Shown here piece after piece: positions 28,001-40,000 of a DNA stretch of 64,000 nucleotides. The stretch lies in the NCBI GenBank assembly GCA_903813345.2, contig CAIIXF020000008.1, forward strand, positions 35,612,867 through 35,676,866, given 5' to 3'. The DNA is from Owenia fusiformis. Lineage: Eukaryota > Annelida > Polychaeta > Sabellida > Oweniidae. The number at the start of each line of letters is the position of its first letter. Positions within the stretch are counted from its first letter, which is position 1. The translations under genes and the position numbers were made by a program. The notes below the pieces were generated by a model that saw nothing but the letters and a program-made list of their open reading frames with translations, was not told where the DNA came from and made no database searches.

Positions 28001-31000
28001 ATTTATGAAATTCGCGAAATTCAATAGCCGCAAAATTGTGTTTTGTCAAAATTTGCGAAATTAAAACTTGCGAAATTGACTGGGAGCACAGTGTGTAAAA
28101 ATAAGTAAAACTGGGTACTAAGGCTTATGCCATCTATATTTGAATAATGAAGTAGTGAAGATGCCATTCCAGTGACATCTATATTGAATGATTATATATT
28201 TATAATAGATTTGTTGTGATACAATAAAATCATAATTTTATAGCTTATTAAATAAATGAAACAACAAAAAAGTGTTTGGAGCTGTAGAAAGTATATTGTA
28301 TAATCACATGCAATGTTACATAAGATTACATAACAAAGTAATCAGACAGTGAGCCTATGGGATCGACTTGGCCTCCGTCCGTCCATTGGTCCGTCCGTCA
28401 ACATTGGCCGCACAAATTAATTTTTATATTTTAGTCCTCATAAAAAAAGAACAAAACAACAAGACATTTTTTGATCATATACTGTCTTCCATTTCAGTCC
28501 TGCTCATTGTGCAGCATCCAAAGGCAACCAAAGTGGAATAAGTTTGATCTCAGAGAAGGGTGGTGACATCTGGTTGAAGAACTCTAAAGGGGAGTTACCC
28601 TTACACGAGGCCTCACAAGCTGGACATAAAGGTACACTGATTAACCCTAAAAAATGACCCAAAAGGCGCCCCTGGGAATGACTAACTAACGAGTATAGTG
28701 TTACAAGCGAGATAAAGAAATTAAAAGAAAGTGTGGTGAATTTAATGCCCCGTGTGGGAATCAAACCAAAGTCTGATGCTCCACCAACTGAGCTATAAAG
28801 ACTTAAGCCGCTACATGTGGGCCGTAGTCCCACCTTATATCAAGGGTCACCAGTTCCCAGAATTTTTTAATGAGGGGGGGGGGTAGTAATTTCCAAATTA
28901 TTAAATTTGAAGAAAATATCTGGTTAGGTTTCTATATTTTTGTCTTGCACATGTTTTGTATCTTTAATTCTGAACTTTTAATTTTTAATAAAAGCAACTG
29001 TCTTCTAGGAAACTGCGATAAGTCTGTTTGGAACAAAACTACAATGTTACTTTTGTTTTCCTTCAACTTAATTCTTCAACAATTGATTGATTTTGCTCAA
29101 GTATATTTTACAAATTACAAGTATTGTATATTTTTACACGTGCCTTTTTCAGCACTTGTCACTCAAATTATGTCTGATGAAAAGCAGAGAGAGAAAATGT
29201 TGGATAATCTCAACTCAAGTAACTCTGACGGGAGAACGTGTCTCCATCTAGCGGCCATGACCAACAATTTAGAGCTTTGTAAATTGTTTCTCGACAATGG
29301 TGCAAATGTTAATGCTTTAATGTTTTACAAGGTAAGATATTTTAATGAGAGACAGTTTTGCCAAACTTTTTTATGAGAGTGTATATCTATTATTTGTATG
29401 CCTTGAATTCTCACTGTACATCTTTCAGTATCAAAGTGTTAAAACAAAATAAAAGATTTTCAAAAAGATGCGCATTTTTCAGTGATCTTTCCAGGATTTT
29501 TCAACAGGGTACTAAATCCTGTTTTTACCTAATTTGGTCAAGAGTCCTCAATATTTCACCTTTTGGCAGGGTGCAACCATATTTAGACATCAGGTTGCAC
29601 ATTATTTAAGATTTTCATCAGGGTACAAAGTCCTGTTTTTACCTTATTTGGTCAAGAGTTCTCAATAGTTCACCTTTTGGCAGGGTGCAACCATATTTAG
29701 ACATCAGGTTGCACATTATTTAAGATTTTCATCAGGGTACAAAGTCCTGTTTTTACCTAATTTGGTCAAGAGTTCTCAATAGTTCACCTTTTGGCAGGGT
29801 GCAACCATATTTAGACATCAGGTTACACATTATTTAAGATTTTCAACAGGGTAGAAAGTCCTGTTTTTACCTAATTTGGTCAAGAGTTCTCAATATTTCA
29901 CCCCCTTTTCATCTTCTATCTACTGGTTGTATTTTTATTGGTCATGGAGCCACTTCCCTGGCTACGCCTGGGTACTATAAAATATTCAAATGTTAATTTG
30001 TAAATGTAGGCAATCTGATCAGTTTTGTTTAGTTCAAACTGAAATTCTTGCATTTTTCAGAATAAATATTTGACACCGTATGATACAGCTGTTGTGAAAG
30101 GACATAAAGAATGTGCGGAATACTTAAAATCCCATGGTGCAACAGCAGGAGTTAAAGTAGCCAATCACAACGCATCAAAAATCCAGCGTCAGTTCCGTAA
30201 AAATCAAAAGAAAGAGGAGCCACCGGAAGAACCACCAAAGACTCCCGAAGATGAAAAGTCTGTTATTGAAAGTGAAAAACAAAATGAGGAAGAAAATGTG
30301 AATGTGATATTAGAGAATGAAAAAGACAGTGAGGATGAAAAAGAAGAAGAGGAGGAGGCAGAGAAGGAGGAAGAAGTAGAGGAGGATAATGTTGAAGATA
30401 ATGAGGAAGATAAAGACATTGATGAAACAACACCACGACAAAAGAAGAAACGGACCAAATCGGGAAACCAAGACTCCCCATTGGCTAGAAGTGTACGAAA
30501 CAGTGTGAAAATATATGAACAAACCAGATCGACGATTCAAAGTCTACAACGGTTAAAACGTATGCAGATCTACCTTGGTGGTCAGTTAACTGAGACGATG
30601 CTTGTGCGGAAATTCAGGGAGAGCGAGAAGCAACTACGGAAATTGGCAACTGAAGAACATGATATCACAAGTTCTAACCAATGGGAGCAATATTTACTAG
30701 GTCAGTCCATATCTTACCTTTTTGCTTAGTTATTAACTTTTAACGACAGATATTTTGTTCCAATGACTTGATGTTTTTAACATTTAGAGGCACTATTTGT
30801 AAAAAGGGGGCACGAGGTGGCACAGGTCAAATTTTATATTTCAAAAGCCATTGGGAAGCCAAAATATATCATTTATTCTTCTCACAGAAAAAAGTTTAAG
30901 TCCAAAATCAAATTGTCAACTTTCCATATTTCAAAATACAAGAACTATTTCAGAATATTTTAGACAATTTCTTGGCAATTTTATTTTTCCCGGGATTTTT

Positions 31001-34000
31001 CCAGTCCAACCAATTATTTTTACGTTGAGCCTTTGAATATTATTTTTTAAAAAAGTAAAAACAACTCATTCTTTTAATTGCTCTTTGTATTCTTTGTACC
31101 TTGTATGTAAATAACGCTCTATTATCCCTTTATAATTCTGTTCTTACATGTTTGAAGATTTAGTATCTCGATATTATATAGGTATTCATGTTAATAGAAC
31201 ATTGGCCTTGCAGATTTTTGAATTCCCATTGAATTCTTCGCCATCTATTGACAGTTATCAAAACTGCACTCATTAAAGAGAATATGGTACATGTATAAAA
31301 ATAATTAATCGATTTTCAGATTTATATTCAGTGATCTCCCCGGCATTAAAGCAAGTGGGTGAAACACCAACTGAGATTTTAGAAACAGGCTTGCACCCAC
31401 CTGATATTTCATTAGCACCCACTTGAACTAGAGAAAAAATCATTAAAAATGGGCATATTTTGACCAATTTTGGTCCAAATTGTGAAAATGAGAATTTTGC
31501 ACCCATTTCAGAAAAAATCCTGAGATCGCTGATATTGTTTTCATTCAATTAAATTAGTTATTCTATACGGGAACTATGGTCTTTTGTATTGGGTCAATGA
31601 TTGATCTTAACCTATTATCATTTTTTCCAATTCTTGCCATTTTACTGAACTTCAGTTTGGTATTGAATTTGGTCATGAGCTAGAAACGCCATAGTTTCAT
31701 AAAGTGTTATTATGTATTTGATTTTGATTTTAGAGAATAAATATTTTTCATAAAAAAAAACAAAAAAAACACATAGAACTATGACACATATTTCAAAATT
31801 TGAAACGTTAAACGTTGAAAAAACAATTTCAGTGAAAACTGTCTTAACCCTCTAGGGATTCAAAAGGTTTAACATGAGTAGAATTGTGTTATACACAGTG
31901 CTTACAGGGAAAATCTATAAAAAGTATAAAGGTGTATGTTTTGATTTATCTCAGATCATGGGCTTTCAAAAAATTGAAAATAAAAGGAAATTAGTAGAAT
32001 AGGGAAAATGGTCAATACAGGAATTCAAGAATATTAAGCTGTTCATTCAAAATTTTGAAAAGAGCATGAAATAATTAAAAAATATAAAAACTGAAGAGAA
32101 CTCAGGGCAATATCATGTTATAATGATATCCTCTCCTTTGTATAGAAAATTCTATTAACATCGACCATAAAGAAAACATGGAGAAAATCGGTATATTGTG
32201 ACATCCTATGTATAGTTATTGTCCCACCGAACGAGGTTTGTAGGGATAAAGAGAAGCCATCTGTTTGTCTATCCGTCCATTACTTTGTTCGGGCAATAAC
32301 TCAAATACCAGTTGATGGATTTGGATCCTTAATAGGCTTATAGGTAAAGGACTTCTGCGCAAGAAGGAATTTTCAATATGGTCATTCAATTCAAAATGAC
32401 CACCATTTTCGTAAAAATGTAATCTTTGATAACTCAAATACCAGTGGACTGATTTGGTCAAAAAAGGTTTTATATGCTGATGACTAAGGACATAGGAACT
32501 CTAGACAAACATGAAATTTTGAAGAAATACCATTTATGAACCAAAATAATGGAATTTGGTCTAAATTTGAGAGGCTGATATCTTATGCTCAAGAAGGCAT
32601 TTAATATCGTTGCTTGTTTCAAAAAGGCTGTCATTTTTCAGAAAAAATATGCCAAATATGAACTCAACTACTTTTCAAGTTACAGCAGAAATTGTAAAAT
32701 AGCATGCAAAGGCCACCATTTTTCAAGATTGCTGACATATGCTTCTTAAATATCAAAATTTCTAGTTTTATTAATGTCATATTAAAAAATTGTCCCATAT
32801 ACGAAAATTGGCACTAAAATGGCCACCATTTTTAAATGAGTGGCCATTTTGAAAATCGGCCTTTGAGCAGAACTTCTACTTCCATAGGGTATATGTGATG
32901 AACAAAATTGAGCCAACGGTATGAATTATTGGATGGATGGATCGACGGAGATGTTCCCTCTAGAAAAAGTGATACATGTACGTCACTGCAGTGCTTCCTG
33001 ACTTCAGATTAACCCCCATTGTCTTGCCAAGAAGATTTATTTTGAAATGGTGATCAATAATATCAGGGGCATAGTGTAAAGATCGTGGTATCATTGATTT
33101 TTGTTCTTGTATATGTATATAGCTGTTTTACCTCATTAACATGAACTTGTATTGATTTGTCAAAGACGCACATCATGCAATGTTCTCCCAGAAATAGTGT
33201 TATTTATAATATCAGCATGAACTCATCACTCAGTATTTAGTTACATTGTAAGTTAGGGTTTTATGGTAAAATGTATTCTTTGCATATGTTTTTGCAAATA
33301 CTCAGAAACCAACCTTTGTACTGGTTGCTTCTAATACTTTTACTTCTTGAATGTCTGTCTGACTCTAATATTGGTTTGAAACCAAAGAATTTATCATTTT
33401 TGCTAGCTTTTGACATTCTATTTTTAAGAGATTCCTCACCGAGTAAACTTCATGACAAGTTCCAAATTGAATGATTTGCATCTTTTTCAGTTTTAAAAGG
33501 CAGCTAATTCTCTTTCTTTATATGTAATAGGAACAATTTTTGATAATTTGAAAGTTGATAATTCCAGAAAAAATGATTATTGTTAAGTCCATTGATTGTG
33601 TAAATTAAGTATTATTATGCATGAATCAAAAATGTTTAAGGATTATTTAGGATGTGAATTATTACTATTAAGCCCATTGATAATGAGCAGTACCTCCAAG
33701 CTATTTTTTCCACAAAATATATTTTGAGTATACTACTTGAGAACCAATGGAAAATATGTTACAATACCCATTTAATTGGGACATTGCATGCCATCACCTA
33801 AGCAACAAACAACATATAAGTAATCAAACAATTAAAATTTATCTTAGATATTAGGCGGCAAGTTATAAGGTCATGATCAATACTATTTTTCCAATACTAG
33901 CAATAAGTGTGCTTGTATTAATAGGTGCCATTTTGTGTCAGCTATTGAAATCAGATATGCTCCATAATGTACTCGTGCTAATTATTTTACTAAAATAAAT

Positions 34001-37000
34001 ATTAATGCGATGTTTTCTTCAAAATAATGTTTGCCGGGAATATACATTTATGTTACAATTTTATCGATATAACTAAATGTTACACTTGTTATAGTGTGTT
34101 AGCAGTATTTATTTGAGTATTTTAACATTATGTGAATTGAGTCAAAAAATTTGAATTAGTAATTTAAAATGATATTACAATACAATTAGAGGATTTAAGG
34201 ACAAAGCCTAGATTTAAGGACAAACAACGATTTTAGGACATCCAAAAACAGGATTTCATAGAAAATGAATCAATTTTGTTTTAGTCTGATGAGTTTTTGT
34301 AGACAAAGCATTTCCTTGTACAAAGACAATGTCGTTGAACGATATTATGATTAAAGAATAAATCACTTTTATGGATACATCATATTGTGCTGGCAAAGGG
34401 AATTCAAATGAATAATTTATCCAACGGAAAGTAAATTGTGATAGGCGCTAGGATATAGACCCTATTCTATATAAGAAACATGAAATGACTGCTACACATT
34501 CTAAGGATGGGGTATTCTCTTACGTCTAACATGAAATATTCATGTTGCTCAATACAGTACCACCACGCATATTAAAAAACAATACAAAATCGCACGTATC
34601 AGGATATTTTTCAATATACAACATGGGAACTTGATTTCTAAAATAAATATCGTAACCTTCATATGCATTATACATTTCGCAATGGATTGCGATGAAAACT
34701 ACACAATAATTCCGATGGTTAAAAAAATGGAATCCATTTCTGTTGCAGACCAAATTAGCTTCCTGACGAAAGTTTCTCATAGCGACCACCCAGAGTTCCG
34801 GAGTGTCAAGGCCATGGCGAAGGTATGTCTCTAGTTATTATTTTCTGTTATGTTTCAGTGTCAATGCACTCATTTTTGTACATGGAATGTTCTAAATTGT
34901 TTCTGAGTTTCATTTTCATTTTCTTTAGTTTGTTGAAATGTTTTATGTAAAGAATATTGCTTTTTGTTGTTATTTTGTTTTGTTTTCAATTTTGTATTTC
35001 TATTTTAAAGATTTTTAAATTAATATAATTTTGTTATTGATTTTGGTTTGTTGGTATATTGTTTGTATATTGTATACAGCAAAACCTGTGGTTGTGAGCA
35101 TCTCTCTAACAAGAAACATTTAAAGGGATATTCCTTGCAAGCCCATTTCTGTCACATGGAAGCTAAACCATGAAAACACTTGTTAAATTATTCTTAAAAT
35201 TGCATGATTTTCTTTCTAGGAAGACACTATTGTTGAAGAGGTAACCATCACCTACACAGCCAATATAATTCGACGCCGTTTCGGCATCGAACAAATTCGG
35301 CACCGTTCCGGCACCGTTTCGACACCGTTCCGGCACCGAAACCTTTCAACACCAAAATTTGCTACTGGACTAGTCAGTCCATTTGGTGCCGAAACGGCAC
35401 CGAAATTTGGCACCGAAACGGCGTCGAAAATCAGATTGCATTTTGGGGGTGTATAGCTAGTTATAAAACTTAATTTTGCTTTCTAGTATACAAGTACAAA
35501 TAGGATATGATTTTTTGGTATCTTGGGTAGTAAACAAAAGAATAAGACCCCTTAGTGTAACCACCATACCATGTTTTATACAGAACACCAATGGTATTGG
35601 GATTTGACAATATAAAAAACAAAATAATTGATGGAGGGGGGCTCTGATTTCTTTGATAGTACCCATGATATTACATTCTATAATGAAGCATAAGATATTG
35701 ACAGTATCATGGGTGATATTTGTATTGACCGGACACCCGCTTTACCCAATACATTGATTTTATACCTGCTTACTTTATTGATCTCTAGTCTACCCTAAGA
35801 GGGATTTTTCACGGAAGTCATTAAACTAAATAAGCTTGCTTTTCCTTTCTGTATGAAACACAAAGCATATTCATTCACGCAAGTAGCAAATACAACTGCT
35901 TCGTATTTTATGAATTTCAGCTTATGGATCCATTGAATCTCATAATACTGGCTTTGTTAGCTTTGCTCCTGCCCTTTGACCACGCTTCCCAGTTTTCCAT
36001 TTTTGAAGAACGCAGATAGAATCTGCTTTGGCGCATAGATTTGTAGAATGATGATGAATATTTGCGATTACCTCTGTAATGTTTTCAATGGCTCCAATAT
36101 GTTTCAATGGCAGCGTTTCAATTTGCTTTTCTGTTGTTCTATTAAACAGCACTTCTATGACTGGATGAATAATTCTGGGAATATCATTGTCATATTTCTT
36201 TTATTTAGACTGAAGGGAAACCATGCAGATCTCTTACAGAATTTTATTTGGAAAAATCTACAATTCAACTTTCAAAAAACTAGGAGTCCTTTTTGCTCCT
36301 CCTTTCTACTCCCACTAAAAGGTTTTGAGAAAAATAATAATTTAGTGAGAGAGGCATGCTAAATAACTCCTTAATATTTTTAAAATTTAACTTATTTTTA
36401 GGGTCGCAGAAATCATTGTAGGCATTCAAGAACTGGTTCTGCGACAACAGCAAGGAGGGGTAGAATCCCTGTGGGTAAAGCCCCTGGGAATGTTGACCCT
36501 GAGGGTGATGCCAAGGTAGCTTTCTAGCATGACTATTTCACTATAGCATGTAGACTGCTGGCTTACAAGTTTAGTCACTGTACAACCATGCATACAAATA
36601 CTGTTTTTAATACGCTGTAAAACAAATATTTCTAGCATTTTGAATTCTCTCAAAGACATCACAAAAGAAATTCAAAATGTTAGTTTGTTTTGAAATTATG
36701 AAAATTGCATATTTCAACAGTGATAAACCCAATTGGGCAAATCATTTGCTAAATTTTAGGCAAGAGCTGGTAATTTTTACTGCTTTTAGACTTCAACTTC
36801 TCAAATTTCCATTGAATAATGTCTGAAGAGATGTTTCTGAAATATTTTGGCAAGGCAAGTGCCCCACTTACCTCATCCATGGGAATTACTGGTTTTACCT
36901 AAATGTGCATTAATAAAGTGGAAGTGCTGGAATCACATTTTATTGTATTTTTACTGAAAGGCTTGTTTAATACCATGAGATAAAAAATGTAACAGTCGAC

Positions 37001-40000
37001 TATTTGAGAAGGAAATCTAGTCGTTGTTATCGCTCATTGTGTTCACTGGAATTTCAAATTCTCTATTGTTGATCTGATTTGAAATACATGTATTGGGAAG
37101 ACACTGATAATGTTCAAAAGCAGGAACATTTTGTTACTTACCCCATGTTTTTTTTGTTTTCCTTACATGTATTATTCGCTCATCATTAAATTCTTGATAA
37201 CAGAAACAATTTCAAATTCAACCTTTTGCTTGATCTCAAGGTCTTTTTTCCCTATTTTAGTCAAAACATATTGATTTGATGGCAGTCAGTGAAGATAAGT
37301 TTAAGGGAAATGTTTATGCTTTGATATCCTTTCCTTATTTTAAATTGATTTAAATGACAAGAGTTTGTATTTTTGGAAATTTTCTGTTTCTCTTCAGTAG
37401 TATCAGTTTATAAATCATACTAAGCCTCAGACTGAACATTCAAGTGGAAAAGATGTCTCAAATTGCGAAACACATTTGGGTGATTATGGTGTTGATGTTT
37501 GAAGTTTCATCATGTCATGATAAAAACAGAAAAGACCTAATGCAGTATGGAAATGCTGGCAGAGAATGTTGTAGCATATGTAAATGTGAAAATGAATCTG
37601 TTGATTGTGATAAACTAACTAGTCTACCGACAGATTGTCTACCAAATATAAGAAGAATATAAGAATGTGCTAAATGACTATGAGCTAGGAAGGCTCTATG
37701 GACAATTACAAGAGTTGAATATAGGGGATAACAACATTTCTACTTTAGGAAAAAATACTTTTGATGGGCTAAACAATTTAACATGCCTCAGCATGTTTGA
37801 CAATAAGTATTTGGCTGACAAAGTGGATCCTCTAGTATTTAGCCCCCTCTTTAACATAAGAGAGGTGTACGTCTGGGGAAATGGAAATGATGAAAATCTT
37901 TACAGAAACCGCTTTGTGTCAAGAACTTGGATTGATACATTAAAAGGATTGGAAAATTCCTCAATTGAATCGATAGATTTTAGAAATATGGATATGAGTC
38001 CTGTAACTGTGACAAAGAGGGATTTTTGGTACTTGAGAAATTCCCCAATCAAGAGACTTGTGCTTCGTAATTTGGCAATTGTTGAAACGGATATTGAATT
38101 CTTTGAATATATACCAAAGGTTCAAAGTATGGACCTGTCAAGAAATACAATACAAATGACTCTAGACTTCAGAAAGATTTTTCTACTATTTTTTAAACTT
38201 GTACATTTGAAAGAATTTATATTTTCACAAAACAGTAGACAAATGGAGGAAACAGGCTCATCTGAAATCCTTTCAAAAGATACTGCTGAAACTACAATTT
38301 TTTCCTTGCCAAACCTTGTAAGATTTGAATTAGGTGACTCGGTTATTACCAAAAAACCCTACTTTTTAAGCTATGGAGTTAAATTTCATAGAGATAATGC
38401 ATTAAAATATATTTTGATTTCACATGTGAAACTTTTACAACGTTTGGGGCCAGTTATTGGGCTTGTCCATTTGGAGGTCGTTAATTTTAGGGACAATGAC
38501 TGCACTTGGTTCCCTTCAACATTTTCTTGTGCTAATGACGCATTTGAATCTATTGAATATTTGGATATATCCCACAATCAGTTTGAGATTCCCAATGATA
38601 ATATAACAATTGAAATGTTTGATAACTGTTCCAAACTTGAGGAAATAGATCTGTCATATAACAACATGGCTGAAATCCCTTTCACAATGTTTAGAAATTC
38701 TCAAAATTTGAGAAAAATCTATTTGAATGGGAATCAACTACAACAGTTGAACCTGAACCTTGATGCAGCAGAACACTTGGAGTATTTAAACATATCCAAT
38801 AATGAATTCCAGACGTTGCCGAAAGATATTCAAAATCTTGTGGATCATTTGAATCAAATCTCACCATATCAGTTAAAGATTAATTTGGGTGGAAACCCAC
38901 TTATTTGTGGCTGTCATTCATTTGATTTCATTGACTGGATGCAGAGTCACAGTAGAAACATTGACAATTGGGATGAATTGCAATGCACATATTTCAATTA
39001 TTCTGTTGTAAATATGCATGCGATAGACATAGGCATGATGAAGTTATCCTGTTGGAAAACTGTAATACTGGCTGGAACAATTCCGTGTGGGATCTTGCTG
39101 TTGTTTCTTGCTGTGGCTATACTTGCATATAGACGTCGGTATAAACTACATTATTGGTACCTTCAGTTCAGAGCAATAATCAAGCGTAACAATGATGAGG
39201 AGAATGAGTATGACTTTGATGCCTTCATAAGCTACAGCTCTCTCGACAAAACGTGGGGACAGGCAACATTGTATGCTACTCTAGTAGGTATTCACCACTA
39301 CAGCATATGTATCGATGACCGTAACTTCAGACCAGGGGCTTATATCTCAGATATCATCATTGATGCTATCAACAGAAGCAACAAAGTCATTCTGATTATC
39401 ACCCAGAACTTTCTTCGTAGCAAATGGTGCACTTATGAACTCAACATTGCTAGAGGAGAATTATCCAACCGTGGCAGAGATTGTGTCGTCCTTATACTAA
39501 AGGAGCCAATTGATGTACTCCCTAAAGAATTGATCACACTAACACTTCGCTCCCTTTTAGATACTCGTGTATATCTTGAGTGGAGCGAAGATGAAGACAG
39601 GAAGGGTGTGTTTTGGAGAAAGCTTCGAGATGCCCTTGGTGAGCCCAGACCTAGGCAAGAAGAACAAACAAATAGTCCCTACACAATGCCTCAGAATGAG
39701 GAAGATGAACAATTAGTAGAAAACTTTATGAGAGAAAACTCACAACTATTATGAAAAATATTTCACTCCAATTTGACTTCTTGCTGATTTCCTTATTTAA
39801 AAAATGTCAATTCTAGATGACTTGATTATTTGAATTCCTGCATTTATAAATTCTGTACATATCTGTATCTGTTCTGTAAATACATGTATTTACAGGAAGA
39901 ATTGTTTAGCATGAGTATGGTGATAATTAGTTGTGTCAGTTAAAAGCCAAAAACATTGTTCGATTAACTGGAGATTTGACGGTTAACTGGCAGAAAGAAT

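Larger units (their letters stand above)
30701..34748. other. Intron 10 of the ankyrin gene
   Basis: A 4-kb intron. It contains the TGATCTCCCC element copy B and a region at about 32210-32960 with GTCCCACCGAACGAGG and repeated GGCCACCATTTT words. That region looks like an old dispersed repeat related in style to the CCGTCCGTCC text near 28375. The remainder (33000-34740) is AT-rich with nothing recognised. Confidence 0.65.

Noticed and set aside
28740-28810. tRNA gene on the minus strand
   Set aside because: A and B boxes are present, but there is not enough sequence between them for an anticodon arm and variable loop, so I called it a SINE-like head.
30204-30540. Ser/Phe/Leu-rich minus-strand frames
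   Set aside because: Antisense of the acidic GAA/GAG-rich stretch in exon 10 of the ankyrin gene.
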